In this document: positions 16,556-25,710 of the stretch, piece by piece
Layout of the letters: the number at the start of each line of letters is the position of its first letter
How positions within the stretch are numbered: position 1 is the stretch's first letter
Assembly: GCF_024198215.1 (NCBI RefSeq)
Contig: NZ_JAKCFA010000014.1
Location: forward strand, 237,060 to 301,059
Direction of reading: 5' to 3'
Length of the DNA stretch: 64,000 nucleotides
Source of the DNA: Myxococcus qinghaiensis
Lineage (GTDB): Bacteria; Myxococcota; Myxococcia; Myxococcales; Myxococcaceae
Program-made: the position numbers and the translations under genes
The notes under the pieces: model-generated
What the model was told of the DNA's origin: nothing
The model's input: the letters and a program-made list of their open reading frames with translations, nothing else
Database searches by the model: none

Positions 16556-18109
16556 ATGGGAGACCCAAGAATGACCCAGACACAGAGAAGCATGAGGAGA
16601 CGCGTCCTCGGTGCGCTGATGCTCACCCTGGGCGCCACCGGCTGCGGCACGAGCGAAAGCGCTCCGCCCCCGCCTGAAACCCAGGCCCCCGTCGCCGACA
16701 CCACCAGCCCCCTGGCCTCCGAGCAGGTCTGCGTGGAGGTCTATTTCTGGGCGAAGGGCAGGACGCTGTGCAAGCCCCGAGGCACCAGCATCGATTCGCT
16801 CCTGAGCGAGTTCAAGCCCACGCAGGAGGCCCTCTGCAACACCTTCACGGACCCGGAGCTTCACTCGCAATGCAAGTCGAAGCCGCCCTACGTCTTCGCT
16901 CCCGCTGGCGATAGCGCCAACCCCAGCATCTGGGTGCAGCGCACCGAGGAGGTCCAGGGCTACTTCCGGCTGTCCCTCGGCGCGTCCATGGCCATCTACG
17001 AGACCAGCCTGGAGAAGATGGAGAGCGTCGGTGAGGACATGGTGGGGCCCTCCCAGAGCGAGCTCGACCGCAGGAACAAGCGCCGCACCGATGCCCGCGC
17101 TCGCGTGGGTGACGGACTGAAGGCGCGGGCCACGGCCGAACAGCGCGCCGCCAGCGCGGAGCTGGCGACCCAGCGCGAGACGCTGGAGGAGTACAAGCAC
17201 CACTTCGCGTCCTACCAGCTCGCCCTGGAGGCGCTGGAGCCGCAGGTCACCACCACCCTGGCCGCCTTCGTCACGTACCGCGACGGCGAGGCCGCTGTCT
17301 TCGCGCAGCTCGAGGACATCGCGACCCGCGCCTCCGCCGCGACGCTCGCGCAGTTGGGCGCGCTCCAGGTGGAGCTGGTGGACCTGAGCCGCACGGAGAG
17401 CCAGCGCCCGCAGCAGCTCCAGATGGACGCACGGCGGCTGGTCCATGCGATGGGGCAGATTCACGCCCGGCACCTGCTTGCCACCGAGCCCTTCGCGGCC
17501 TTCCTCACGCAGAACAACCTGCCGCGGGTGAACCTCACCGAGCGCTCCGCCATCGTCCTCAACAACATCTCCAGCTATGCGGATGCACGGTATGCCCGTG
17601 TCGCCACGGCCGTGGCGAAGCTGCTGGAGGGCATGCGGCTGCGCCGGGGCGCGCTCGTGACGTCCCAGGCGAACGCGGCCACCCGGCAGACGCTCGCCAC
17701 CGCGGCGACGCTCAAGGCCTCCGAGGCCTTCCTGGCCAATGCCAACCAGCGGACCACCGCGCTGTGGCAGCTGCCGCCCCGCAGCAGGAACCTGAAGTAC
17801 TTCTTCCTTGCGGGCAAGCACGTCGACTTCGAGAGCATCCTCCAGCTCGAGCCGCTGTGCGCCAACGTCTCCACCACCTCCACGCCCTGGATGGAGACGG
17901 GCTGCATTGCCCTGCGCAGGCAGTTCACCAGCGCCCGCAACTACCTGAACACGACGCTTCCCAACATGGTGCGGCTCAACGTCACCAACATGCGGAGGGC
18001 CGGTGTCTCCGAGGCGCTCCTCGTGGACGTGGAGACCCACCTCAACAACGCCAATCTCCGTCAGGCAGTGCTCGCGCATGATGTCGCGCTGCGCTCCTCG
18101 GACCTGTGA
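16556..18109 (+). CDS. Helical lipoprotein of the toxin-like operon
   Basis: This is a 517-residue protein. ATG 16556 or ATG 16571 are both possible starts (AAAGGA and GGGAG lie upstream respectively); either gives the same lipoprotein signal (LTLGATGC). The middle of the protein, about residues 160-420, is strongly alpha-helical with heptad-like Ala/Leu/Gln/Glu patterns and no transmembrane segment. This predicts a long coiled coil or helical bundle in the periplasm or on the surface. Several Cys flank the helical part (VCVEVYFWAKGRTLC, ALCNTF). The stop is 8 bp before the ATG of the pre-toxin TG-motif gene, so the two are surely co-transcribed. The shape would suit a carrier or stalk for the exported toxin; this is inference. 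Confidence 0.8.
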   Translation: MGDPRMTQTQRSMRRRVLGALMLTLGATGCGTSESAPPPPETQAPVADTTSPLASEQVCVEVYFWAKGRTLCKPRGTSIDSLLSEFKPTQEALCNTFTDPELHSQCKSKPPYVFAPAGDSANPSIWVQRTEEVQGYFRLSLGASMAIYETSLEKMESVGEDMVGPSQSELDRRNKRRTDARARVGDGLKARATAEQRAASAELATQRETLEEYKHHFASYQLALEALEPQVTTTLAAFVTYRDGEAAVFAQLEDIATRASAATLAQLGALQVELVDLSRTESQRPQQLQMDARRLVHAMGQIHARHLLATEPFAAFLTQNNLPRVNLTERSAIVLNNISSYADARYARVATAVAKLLEGMRLRRGALVTSQANAATRQTLATAATLKASEAFLANANQRTTALWQLPPRSRNLKYFFLAGKHVDFESILQLEPLCANVSTTSTPWMETGCIALRRQFTSARNYLNTTLPNMVRLNVTNMRRAGVSEALLVDVETHLNNANLRQAVLAHDVALRSSDL

Positions 18110-18117
18110 GGCCCGCC

Positions 18118-20505
18118 ATGACTTCATCCATCCTTCGGGCACTCGCCCTGCTGCTGTCCTGGGCGGTCCTCGCGCCCGCCACCGCGCGCGCCGCCACCTA
18201 CCGCGACTATCTGATTGCCTGGCAGTCCACGTCCTACCGCAGCGAAGGCAGCTGCCAGGACACCAGCCGGCTCCATCAGGAGGGGCAGGCCAACTTCTCC
18301 ATCAACGCGATGCCGCTGCCGACCCGGACGATTCCCGGCCACTACCGGGTCGACTCCCACGGCAACGACACCAACATCTTCGGAGCGCCGTTCAACGCCA
18401 CGCTGCTGCGCTGGGGTCCCAACCAGTTCTACTTCAACGTCATGCTCGCGCAGCCCGACCAGAGCTGCGTCATCACCGATGACATCGTGCAGCTGGAGAC
18501 CGGTGGGCTGACGGCCCGGCCGCTCTTCCTCGTCAAGCGCCGGGGCACCGCCTATTCGGGCACCACGTCGGTGGCGCTCGACCTGAAGGAGATCAACCCC
18601 CGCCTGTCGGAGAACCTGGCCAACCTCGAGAGGGTGCTGGAGGACCGCAAGTGGCAGTTGTTGAGCATCCACGGGGACCTCGCGCGGGCCCAGGCGGAGC
18701 TGGACCTGCTCGCCGAGCTGAAGGGCGAAATCGACGAGCTGTCCAAGCGCCCGCTCGACTCCATCACCGAGGCGGACCTCAACGACATCCTGTCGCGCTA
18801 CGGCGGCGTGGACCCGCGCGTCCTCAGCCAGCTCCAGCAGCTGCTGCGGGACTTGAAGGAAGACCTGGCGGCGCTCCGCACGGAGATCGACCGCATCATG
18901 TCCGACTTCCGAGGGCAGATGGGCGGGCTGGATGACTGGCTCGCCGGGACACCTCCCACGGGCTCGCCGGACCTGGGCGACTCGGGGACGTATGACCCGG
19001 ACCTGGACCCCGGCTCCATCCCCGACGTGGAGACGCCGGACCTGGACGTGGGCGACGACTTCGACCCGGACAACGACCCCTACCTCGCCTATGCGACGCA
19101 GGTGCTGCAGCAACTGGAGACCACGCGGAGCGCGGGCGTGGTGGTCAACCGCAGCGGCTTCATGACCATCGTCCGGAGCTGGAGGCAGAACCAGGGCATC
19201 TTCGAGAAGGCCATCCAGAGCCGCGCCAGCGTGTCCATGGAGGAGGTCGGTGCGTTCATCAACGCCCGCGACATGGTGTGGAACGTCGTGCGCGAGTCCA
19301 TGGACGAGGCCGGCTGGTTCCTCGACACCCCGGTGCGCCCGTCGACGAAGGCGCTCATCGCCTACCTGCGCAAGCGCCCCGAGGCCGCGCACCAGGCCGA
19401 TGGCCTCCAGTCCAACCTCAACCTCTGGCAGGGCGACGCGCCGACGGCGCAGCAGAACGAAATCCTCAACACGCTCGACGGGCTCCACGGCGGCTGGCAG
19501 TCCGTGGAGGACGGCGCGGCGGTGGAGGACCCGAGCATCATCTCCACGCTGCTGAGCATCGGCGACTCGGCCCAGGTCATCATCAAGGAGGTGGCGCTCT
19601 TCGGCGTCGGCATGACGCCCGTCGGTGACTTCATCGACTTCTGCGAGGTCATCACCGGCTGGGAGACGTGCATGCCCAACGGGACGCAGCTGTCCACGGG
19701 CGAGCGCGTGTTCACCGCCATGGGCATGGTCGTCGGCACCGGCCGGTTCTGGCGCGCCGTCGGCAACGCGGTGACGCCGGTGGGCAAGGTCGTGGCTGAC
19801 CGCTGCGAGGCGCTCATCAAGCGCTGGTACGACATCCCCGACAAGGTGAAGCGCGAGGAGCTGGTGGAGCGGCTGGGCCAGGAAGCCATCGACCATGTGG
19901 ATGGCCTGTCAGGCAAGGACGTGGAGCGACTCCTCAATGGCCTGGGAGACTCCGCTGTCCAGCGCCTGGCCAAGCACCTCAAGAAGGCCGGACTGCTCCA
20001 GTTGGAGAAGCTGTCGATGCTCCAGATTCCCGCCGCGAAGAGGAGTCACGCGGTGGCCAACGGCGGGCACGTCAAGAGCATGGGCACCATGAAGGGCAAG
20101 ACGGTGGCCCAGCTGGAGGCCGAGCTCCAGGCCCGGGGCTTCACGAAGAACGCGGACGGAAACTGGGTGCACGACGACTTCTCCGTGGTCCGCATCTCCC
20201 CGGGGACGTCGACGAAGCCGCCGTACTTCCGGCGGGAAATCACCACCGTGAAGGGAAACACCAACCGGGACGCCATCGCGGTCAAGGTGACGGGCGTCAC
20301 CATCGAGGATGACCTCGGGAGTGTCGAGTACGTCTTCAGCCTGCCCGAGTGGGCGGACGACACCATCGGCGTGAGCAAGCAGATACGCAACTGGTTCGCG
20401 TCCATGGTGAACCGCAGCCCCAATGATTTGGACGAGTTCGGCCAGGAGCTGCTGGAGCTGGAGAAGTACTGGGGCAAGCAGACGCACTTCGACCTGGAGC
20501 CGTAG
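18118..20505 (+). CDS. Exported polymorphic-toxin-like protein with a pre-toxin TG motif
   Basis: This is a 795-residue protein with a Sec signal (residues 1-25, ending ARA). A GTG at 18106 overlapping the upstream stop would add four residues. After an N-terminal beta domain (to about 150) come a coiled-coil region (165-265), an acidic Pro/Asp/Gly linker (275-325) and helical segments. At about 496-550 is a pre-toxin TG-type module: VGMTPVGDFIDF, then E-V-I-T-G-W, then L-S-T-G-E-R-V-F. This module precedes the C-terminal toxin in many polymorphic toxins. The last 150 residues, starting near HAVANGGHVKSMG, are a compact alpha/beta domain with KTVAQLEAELQARGF and FSVVRISPG; I cannot assign its activity, but nucleases often occupy this place. 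Confidence 0.8.
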   Translation: MTSSILRALALLLSWAVLAPATARAATYRDYLIAWQSTSYRSEGSCQDTSRLHQEGQANFSINAMPLPTRTIPGHYRVDSHGNDTNIFGAPFNATLLRWGPNQFYFNVMLAQPDQSCVITDDIVQLETGGLTARPLFLVKRRGTAYSGTTSVALDLKEINPRLSENLANLERVLEDRKWQLLSIHGDLARAQAELDLLAELKGEIDELSKRPLDSITEADLNDILSRYGGVDPRVLSQLQQLLRDLKEDLAALRTEIDRIMSDFRGQMGGLDDWLAGTPPTGSPDLGDSGTYDPDLDPGSIPDVETPDLDVGDDFDPDNDPYLAYATQVLQQLETTRSAGVVVNRSGFMTIVRSWRQNQGIFEKAIQSRASVSMEEVGAFINARDMVWNVVRESMDEAGWFLDTPVRPSTKALIAYLRKRPEAAHQADGLQSNLNLWQGDAPTAQQNEILNTLDGLHGGWQSVEDGAAVEDPSIISTLLSIGDSAQVIIKEVALFGVGMTPVGDFIDFCEVITGWETCMPNGTQLSTGERVFTAMGMVVGTGRFWRAVGNAVTPVGKVVADRCEALIKRWYDIPDKVKREELVERLGQEAIDHVDGLSGKDVERLLNGLGDSAVQRLAKHLKKAGLLQLEKLSMLQIPAAKRSHAVANGGHVKSMGTMKGKTVAQLEAELQARGFTKNADGNWVHDDFSVVRISPGTSTKPPYFRREITTVKGNTNRDAIAVKVTGVTIEDDLGSVEYVFSLPEWADDTIGVSKQIRNWFASMVNRSPNDLDEFGQELLELEKYWGKQTHFDLEP

Positions 20506-20579
20506 TGCATGATGACCGACCCGAGGCCACCTGGGAGCATGCGGGGGGCCTCGGGGTTTCGACGCGAGGTGGTGTGGTG

Positions 20580-21521
20580 ATGAAGCAGGTGCTGCGTCCC
20601 GACAATGGCAACCGCTGGTCGCTCCTGGGCCGCTGGGGCACGCCCAGCCAACAGCGGGTCGAGTACCAGAAGGTCGGCTTCTCTCCGAGCGGCCACCTGC
20701 TGGTGACCCTGGAGCACCGGGGGGATGAGCGGCTGCGCTGGTGGCACTGGCGTGAGGGACGACAGGAGGCCCTGGCCGGAGAGGTCGTCGTGCCCAAGGG
20801 CGTCGCGATGCAGGCGCTGCCCGCGCTCGGGGGCATCGCGGTGACGAACACCCGCTTCGAGCTGGGCCTGTACGCCGAGTCCGGAGGCGAGCTCCTGCGT
20901 CAGGCGAAGCTCCCGGACCATGAGTCCTGGGGACTCGTCGCCAGCGCGGATGGGACCCGGCTGGCCATGCATGACCAGGGGAGCGGCGTGCTCCTCTGGG
21001 ACACCGGGGCCTGGGCGTCCCTGGGCAGACTCGCGGGGCCGCAGCGGGAGGTCGTGGGGCTGGCCTTCTCTCCCGACGGGCAGTGGCTCGCCGCCGCCTG
21101 TCTCCAAGGGCGGGTCGTCCTCTGGAACGCCAGGACGGGCCAGCTCGTGCACGTCCACGAGGAGGAAGAGGAGCAGTTCGTGAACGTCACCTTCGACCCC
21201 TCGGGCACTCAGCTCGTCGCGACGACGACGGGTCCCGGCATCCAGCGCTTCCACGTGAGCGACTGGAGCCTGGGCGGGACGCTGTCGGGCCCCGTGCCGG
21301 GCTCACGCCACGCGGCCTTCAGTCCGGACGGCGGGCTGCTCGCGGTGACGAAGTTCGGCTTCCTCGTGCTCAGCGTGGACGAGGGTGCCCGGGTGTTCCG
21401 CTACGAGGTCGACAACGACTTCTATGGCAGCAACGCGGTCTTCAGCCCGGACGGGACGACGGTGGCCTGGGGCGAGCCCGACGGCACCGTGGGCTTGTGG
21501 GGCATCGCCTCGCCTGCCTGA
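20580..21521 (+). CDS. WD40-type beta-propeller protein, candidate immunity protein
   Basis: This is a 313-residue protein. ATG 20580 has GAGGTGG about 6 nt upstream; a GTG at 20505, overlapping the previous stop, is a longer alternative. There is no signal peptide, so the protein is cytoplasmic. WD40-like blades are evident: VGFSPSGHLLVTLEH, LAFSPDGQWLAAACLQGRVVLW, VTFDPSGTQLVATT, AAFSPDGGLLAVT and AVFSPDGTTVAW. It follows the pre-toxin gene on the same strand, where polymorphic-toxin loci usually keep the immunity gene. A propeller is not a common immunity fold, so its role as a toxin-binding antidote is inferred from position and lack of export. Confidence 0.82.
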   Translation: MKQVLRPDNGNRWSLLGRWGTPSQQRVEYQKVGFSPSGHLLVTLEHRGDERLRWWHWREGRQEALAGEVVVPKGVAMQALPALGGIAVTNTRFELGLYAESGGELLRQAKLPDHESWGLVASADGTRLAMHDQGSGVLLWDTGAWASLGRLAGPQREVVGLAFSPDGQWLAAACLQGRVVLWNARTGQLVHVHEEEEEQFVNVTFDPSGTQLVATTTGPGIQRFHVSDWSLGGTLSGPVPGSRHAAFSPDGGLLAVTKFGFLVLSVDEGARVFRYEVDNDFYGSNAVFSPDGTTVAWGEPDGTVGLWGIASPA

Positions 21522-21764
21522 GCGCTGACTCCCAGCCTCAGGCGTTCGAGGACCGTCAGTGCCAGCCGGGCCCTGGACCGCCAGGCAGGCGTGCCCCGCC
21601 CCCCGTCTCCAAGCGTTCACGCGTGGCGGCTCACCGCCCTAAAAGCGCGGCTCACCGACGCCAGGTGGGGCTTCGCAGATACGCCCTGCTCGTCGCCGGA
21701 GGCTCGGGAATCCTTCCGCTCACGGCGGGCGACTCAGCGCGCCGCTCGAGGAGCCCTCCCGCGC

Positions 21765-23468
21765 ATGCGACTTCCCTATTCTCTTCTCCTGTTGGCCCTC
21801 GTCACCCAGTGGCTCGTGCCAGGAACCATCGCCAGTGCCCAGACGCCACGAGGCTCACGGGCCCAGCGTCACTCACGGGTCGACGCCATCTTCTCTCCCT
21901 GGAGCGGCAAGGCCACGCCCGGCTGCGCGGTGGGAGTCTCTCGCGACGGCGTGCTGGACTACGCGCGGGGCTACGGCATGGCGAACCTGGAGTACGCCCT
22001 TCCCCTCACTCCGCGCTCCGTCTTCAACCTGGCCTCCATCTCCAAGCAGTTCACCGCGTTCTCCGTCGGGCTGCTGGCGCAGGAGGGCAAGTTGTCGCTG
22101 GACGACGATGTCCGCAAATACGTGCCGGAGCTGCCCGCCTTCGGCAAGACCATCACCCTCGCGCACCTGATGCACCACACCAACGGGTTGCGCGAGCAGG
22201 GCCAGTTGCTGACCCTGGCCGGCTGGCGCGGCGACGACCTGAGCACCGAGGCGGATGTCTTGTGGGCGCTGACGCGGCAACGCGGTGTGAACTTCGAGCC
22301 AGGGACGGAGATTCTGTACGGCAATGCCGCGTACACGTTGCAGGCGGTCATCGTGCGACGCGTCTCCGGCAAGTCCCTGCGGGACTTCGCCAATGAGCGG
22401 CTCTTCAAGCCGCTCGGCATGAGCGACACCGGGTTCCAGGACGACCACAATGCCATCACTCCCAGGCGCGCCACGGGCTACGTTCCCAGTGAAGGTGGCT
22501 GGCGAATCAGCATGCCCAACACCGACAACTACGGCCCCGGCAATCTGCTCTCCACCATCGGTGATTTGCTGAAATGGGAGCAGAACCTGATGGACGGGCG
22601 CGTCGGCGGGCCGGCCTTGACGGCGGTGATGAAGACCTCCGGCAAGCTGAACAGCGGCATCGAGACGGGTTATGGCGGTGGCTTGCATCTGGGGGAGCAT
22701 CGCGGCCTGCGCACGGTGCGACATGACGGCATGGCATCCGGCTTCCGCACGGAGGCCGTCCTCTTCCCCGACCAACGGCTGGCCATCGTCGTGCTGTGCA
22801 ACGGCGGCTCGATTGATTCCACGGACCTCTCGTGGAAGGTGGCCGAGGTGTATCTGGGTGACCTGCTGAAGGACACGATGCCGCCCGCCGTCGCGCTGCC
22901 GGAGGCGGAGCTGTCCGCGCTCGCTGGCAACTACTGGAGTCCCTTGACGGACGAGGTCGTGCGCCTGGAGTTCAAGGACGGAGCGCTGCGCGAGGTCGGC
23001 TCGACCAAGGCCTTCGTCCACATCGGAGAGGGCGCGTTCCGCCCCGGCGAGTCGAAGCATGTGTGGCGCTTCGCTGCGCAGAAGTCCCAGGCCCCGCGCG
23101 AGCTGAGCATCAAGGACGTCTGGCCCACGACAAGGGACTTCATCCGCTTGAGCGCGCCCATGCCCGCGAGCACGGACCTGGCGGCGTTCGCGGGGCAGTA
23201 CCGGAGCGAGGAGGTCGACATGACGTACACGGTGCGCCTCGCGGACGGAAAGCTGGCGGTGCGCTGGCCCCGGCGGGACGAAGTCGTACTGGAGCCCGTG
23301 GGCGGAGACCGGTTCGTCGGGTCGCTCGGAGCGGTGACCTTCACGCGGGCGGCGTCAGGGAGCGTCGATGGGTTCCTGGTCAGCAGCCGTCGTCTGCGTC
23401 GCTTTCGCGCGGAGCGGAGGGAGCCGCCCGCGAGCAAGGCTCCCTCCGTGGGCCGGTCCATCCCTTAG
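21765..23468 (+). CDS. Secreted serine hydrolase, beta-lactamase-like (class C family)
   Basis: This is a 567-residue protein. ATG 21765 follows GAGGAG by 11 nt and starts a signal peptide (LLLLALVTQWLVPG, cleavage near ASA). The catalytic motifs of the class C beta-lactamase/DD-peptidase/esterase fold are present: S-I-S-K at 91-94, Y-G-N at 185-187 and H-D-G in VRHDGMASGF. A C-terminal beta domain of about 170 residues contains two similar units (ALAGNYWSPLTDEVVRLEF and AFAGQYRSEEVDMTYTV), as in DUF3471-like tails of such hydrolases. It is expected to act in the periplasm or outside the cell on peptides or esters. It shares the fold of the hydrolase at 2490 but is a Sec- rather than a Tat-type protein. 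Confidence 0.9.
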   Translation: MRLPYSLLLLALVTQWLVPGTIASAQTPRGSRAQRHSRVDAIFSPWSGKATPGCAVGVSRDGVLDYARGYGMANLEYALPLTPRSVFNLASISKQFTAFSVGLLAQEGKLSLDDDVRKYVPELPAFGKTITLAHLMHHTNGLREQGQLLTLAGWRGDDLSTEADVLWALTRQRGVNFEPGTEILYGNAAYTLQAVIVRRVSGKSLRDFANERLFKPLGMSDTGFQDDHNAITPRRATGYVPSEGGWRISMPNTDNYGPGNLLSTIGDLLKWEQNLMDGRVGGPALTAVMKTSGKLNSGIETGYGGGLHLGEHRGLRTVRHDGMASGFRTEAVLFPDQRLAIVVLCNGGSIDSTDLSWKVAEVYLGDLLKDTMPPAVALPEAELSALAGNYWSPLTDEVVRLEFKDGALREVGSTKAFVHIGEGAFRPGESKHVWRFAAQKSQAPRELSIKDVWPTTRDFIRLSAPMPASTDLAAFAGQYRSEEVDMTYTVRLADGKLAVRWPRRDEVVLEPVGGDRFVGSLGAVTFTRAASGSVDGFLVSSRRLRRFRAERREPPASKAPSVGRSIP

Positions 23469-23581
23469 CTCACGCCTGACATGCGCCTCGGGAGTGCGAC
23501 GGCGGCGACCCGGTCTTCTTCGGCAGGCCTCGTCCCCTCCCCGCATCCCCTGCTCTTGACCAGCGGTGAACGCGCTCGGCG

Positions 23582-23609
23582 CCGGATGGCGACGCCACGT
23601 GCCATCCGG
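23582..23609. terminator. Bidirectional terminator hairpin
   Basis: A 9-bp perfect stem, CCGGATGGC with GCCATCCGG, encloses a 10-nt loop. It lies between the convergent serine hydrolase and GST stops. Confidence 0.6.
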
Positions 23610-23625
23610 GCCTGGCCGTGGAGGC

Positions 23626-24270
23626 TCAGGCGCGGAGCCGCTGGAACGGCTCCATCTGGGCCGCCAGTGCTCGCTGGAACGCGGGCCGGGCCTCACAGCG
23701 TTCCTTGTATGCCTTCAGCGTGGGAAATCCGTCGAGCAGGTCCGTGTGACGGAGGATGCGCAGCACCGTCACCATCATCAGGTCGCCCGCAGTGAAACGG
23801 TCCTCCAGGTACTCGCGCGTCCCCAGCCGCGCCGCGAGCTCCCCCAACCGCTCCTTCAGCGCCTCCACCACCCCGGGCCTGCGCAGCTTCGCCCACTCCT
23901 CGTTGGAGAAGAACAGGTCCACCTCCGCGAGCGGCTGAATCACGATTTCAACGGAGTTGAGCGCCGCGAAGAGCCACGTCACCGCACGCGCCTTGCCCAC
24001 CGCGTCCGACGGCAGGAGCGCGTCACTCTGATTCGCGATGTGGAGCACGATGGCTCCCGACTCGAAGAGGACGAGGCCGTCCTCCTCGAACACCGGAACC
24101 TGACCGAAGGGCTGGAGCCCGCGATAGTCCGCCGAGGCCTGGTCCGCGCTGTCGATGAGCTTCACCTGGTACGGCAATCCCGCCTCTTCGAGCGCCCACC
24201 GCACCCGGAGGTCCCGCACCAGACCTTGAGCGAACGGCGGAACCCACTTGAATGCGCTGACAGTCCTCAT
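23626..24270 (-). CDS. Glutathione S-transferase family protein
   Basis: This is a 214-residue protein, the standard length of soluble GSTs. The N-terminal thioredoxin-like domain (1-80) carries RVRWALEEAGLPYQVKLID, the cis-Pro segment FGQVPVFEEDG and the glutathione-binding LFESGAIVLHIA. The helical C-terminal domain includes FTAGDLMMVTVLRILRHTD, equivalent to the N-capping box of GSTs. It is cytoplasmic, probably detoxifying electrophiles or acting in catabolism. A candidate ribosome site GAGGAG lies 12 nt upstream. It is transcribed alone, divergently from the DUF2490 gene. Confidence 0.92.
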   Translation of the reverse strand: MRTVSAFKWVPPFAQGLVRDLRVRWALEEAGLPYQVKLIDSADQASADYRGLQPFGQVPVFEEDGLVLFESGAIVLHIANQSDALLPSDAVGKARAVTWLFAALNSVEIVIQPLAEVDLFFSNEEWAKLRRPGVVEALKERLGELAARLGTREYLEDRFTAGDLMMVTVLRILRHTDLLDGFPTLKAYKERCEARPAFQRALAAQMEPFQRLRA

Positions 24271-24654
24271 GCCCCAGTGTCTCCTCGTCTCGATGAGCGT
24301 CCATCAACCACGCCCCACCGACACCGTCAACGCAGCCAGGCGCTCACTCATCGTCACCCTCGCGTGTCACGTCTGGTGCGGCTGACGCACCGCATAGACT
24401 GGCGACGGACTCCCAAGGCAGGCGACGCCCCGTTCGGCTCCGCCCTCTCTTTCGACAGATATGACACACATCGGCGGGTTCGATGCTGGGGATGGCCAGG
24501 AGCGGACACGGTGCGCCGCGCCCTTGAAAAGAAGAGCATCACTCCCGTCCCTGCTCACGCCCGCGGGAACGAGCACTCCACCGTCACGCAGGTCGCAGTC
24601 GCATCATCAACCGGGTTGAGCCCGTGTTCGAGTCATGGTCTAGGCCTCGGCACC
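24271..24654. other. Divergent intergenic region
   Basis: This is 384 bp between the divergent GST and DUF2490 genes. The sequence is less GC-rich around 24440-24480. I see no convincing promoter boxes, hairpins or small gene. Confidence 0.4.
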
Positions 24655-25347
24655 ATGCGCTCGGAGAAACTCCTTCCCATCATCGGCCTGTTGCTCATCG
24701 CTCCCATCCGCACCGTGGAGGCCCGCCCCACCGAGTCGGAAGCCCAGTTCTGGTACACCGTGTCGGCCCAGGGCGGCATCGGAGACCACTTCCTCTACTA
24801 TCTGGAAGCGCAGCCGCGCTTCAGCAAGGACGACGGCCGCGCCATCCTCCGCTCGGCGGGCGGCGTGCGGCTGTTCCAGGACATGTCCCTGTGGCTGGGA
24901 CAGGGCTGGATTCCACTCTGGGTCTGGGACGGAGACCCGGCCCTGCGGCAGGGAGAGAGCCGCCTCTTCCAGCAGTACCTCTACACGCCGAAGCTGGGCT
25001 CGGTGCGCGGCAACCTCCGGGCACGCCTGGAGCAGCGCTTCCTGGCCGGGACGACCGAGGTCTCCTGGCGCGCGCGCGTCATGCTCCGGGGCGCGCAGCC
25101 CGTGGCCGCGGAGGGGCGGCTGTCCCTGATTGTCTGGGACGAGGTCTTCTTCCACCTCAACTCGGTGGAGGGCGGCCCCAGCGCGGGCTTCGACATGAAC
25201 CGCGTGTTCGTCGGCGTGGGCTGGAAGTATGGAGACCACTCCTCCGTGGAGGTGGGCTACCTCAACGCCTTCACCCGGCGGCCCTCGGCGGAGAGCAATC
25301 AGCTCATCCACACGCTCGCCGTCTCCATGCCATTCAACTACATGTAA
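24655..25347 (+). CDS. DUF2490 domain-containing outer-membrane-like protein
   Basis: This is a 230-residue protein. ATG 24655 begins a signal peptide (LLPIIGLLLIAPIRTVEA). The mature protein matches the DUF2490 pattern: an initial SEAQFWYTVSAQGGIGDHFLYYLEAQPRF, alternating strands with aromatic ends, an 'RLFQQYLYTPKLGSVRGNLRARLEQRF' block, and the closing strand SVEVGYLNAFTRRP followed by LAVSMPFNYM. Such proteins are predicted short outer-membrane beta barrels of unknown function. The terminal Met after an aromatic-rich strand fits outer-membrane insertion. The frame continues open upstream across the antisense of the GST gene, but that part is not coding. Confidence 0.88.
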   Translation: MRSEKLLPIIGLLLIAPIRTVEARPTESEAQFWYTVSAQGGIGDHFLYYLEAQPRFSKDDGRAILRSAGGVRLFQDMSLWLGQGWIPLWVWDGDPALRQGESRLFQQYLYTPKLGSVRGNLRARLEQRFLAGTTEVSWRARVMLRGAQPVAAEGRLSLIVWDEVFFHLNSVEGGPSAGFDMNRVFVGVGWKYGDHSSVEVGYLNAFTRRPSAESNQLIHTLAVSMPFNYM

Positions 25348-25710
25348 CTGTGTGGCAGGGGCGCATCCCCAGGGGGCCCTCCGAGGCCCCCCACCTGGGG
25401 TGGACTGGCCCCAGGGAGCGGGTGCCCGATAACCAGTCATCACTGTGTGGTTTCGAAACGCTTCGAAATAATCCGAAATTCACCTGGACCCACGCGGACT
25501 TACGCCCCCTCACGTCAACACTGTTTACACAGCGCCCCCGGATACATGGAGCACGGATACTCCACGTTATACATCGATTGCGGGTTTCTCGCTCTGCAAG
25601 ACTCATTGGCCCATCAATTGCTCAAGGGCCCGGGAGCGCGGCAGCCGCTGCTGGTGGACACCAGGCGGATGACGCGTCCCCCCGTAGTCTGAATGGACGA
25701 GGAATCTCCG
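25348..25710 (+). promoter_or_regulatory. Upstream region of the M57 protease with TTCGAAA repeats
   Basis: This is a 363-bp region. At 25451-25468 a perfect 7-bp inverted repeat, TTTCGAA and TTCGAAA, is separated by ACGC. A further CCGAAA follows, making an AT-rich patch in GC-rich DNA. This looks like a regulator-binding site some 240 bp before the protease start. I see no gene in the remainder. Confidence 0.4.

Noticed and set aside
16520..18142. 540-codon minus-strand frame opposite the helical lipoprotein
   Set aside because: Arg/Gly/Glu-rich shadow; the plus strand has a signal peptide and an operon context.
23566..24654. Long open frame leading into the DUF2490 gene
   Set aside because: It runs over the antisense of the GST gene and has no domain or signal; the signal peptide begins at 24655, so only that part is coding.
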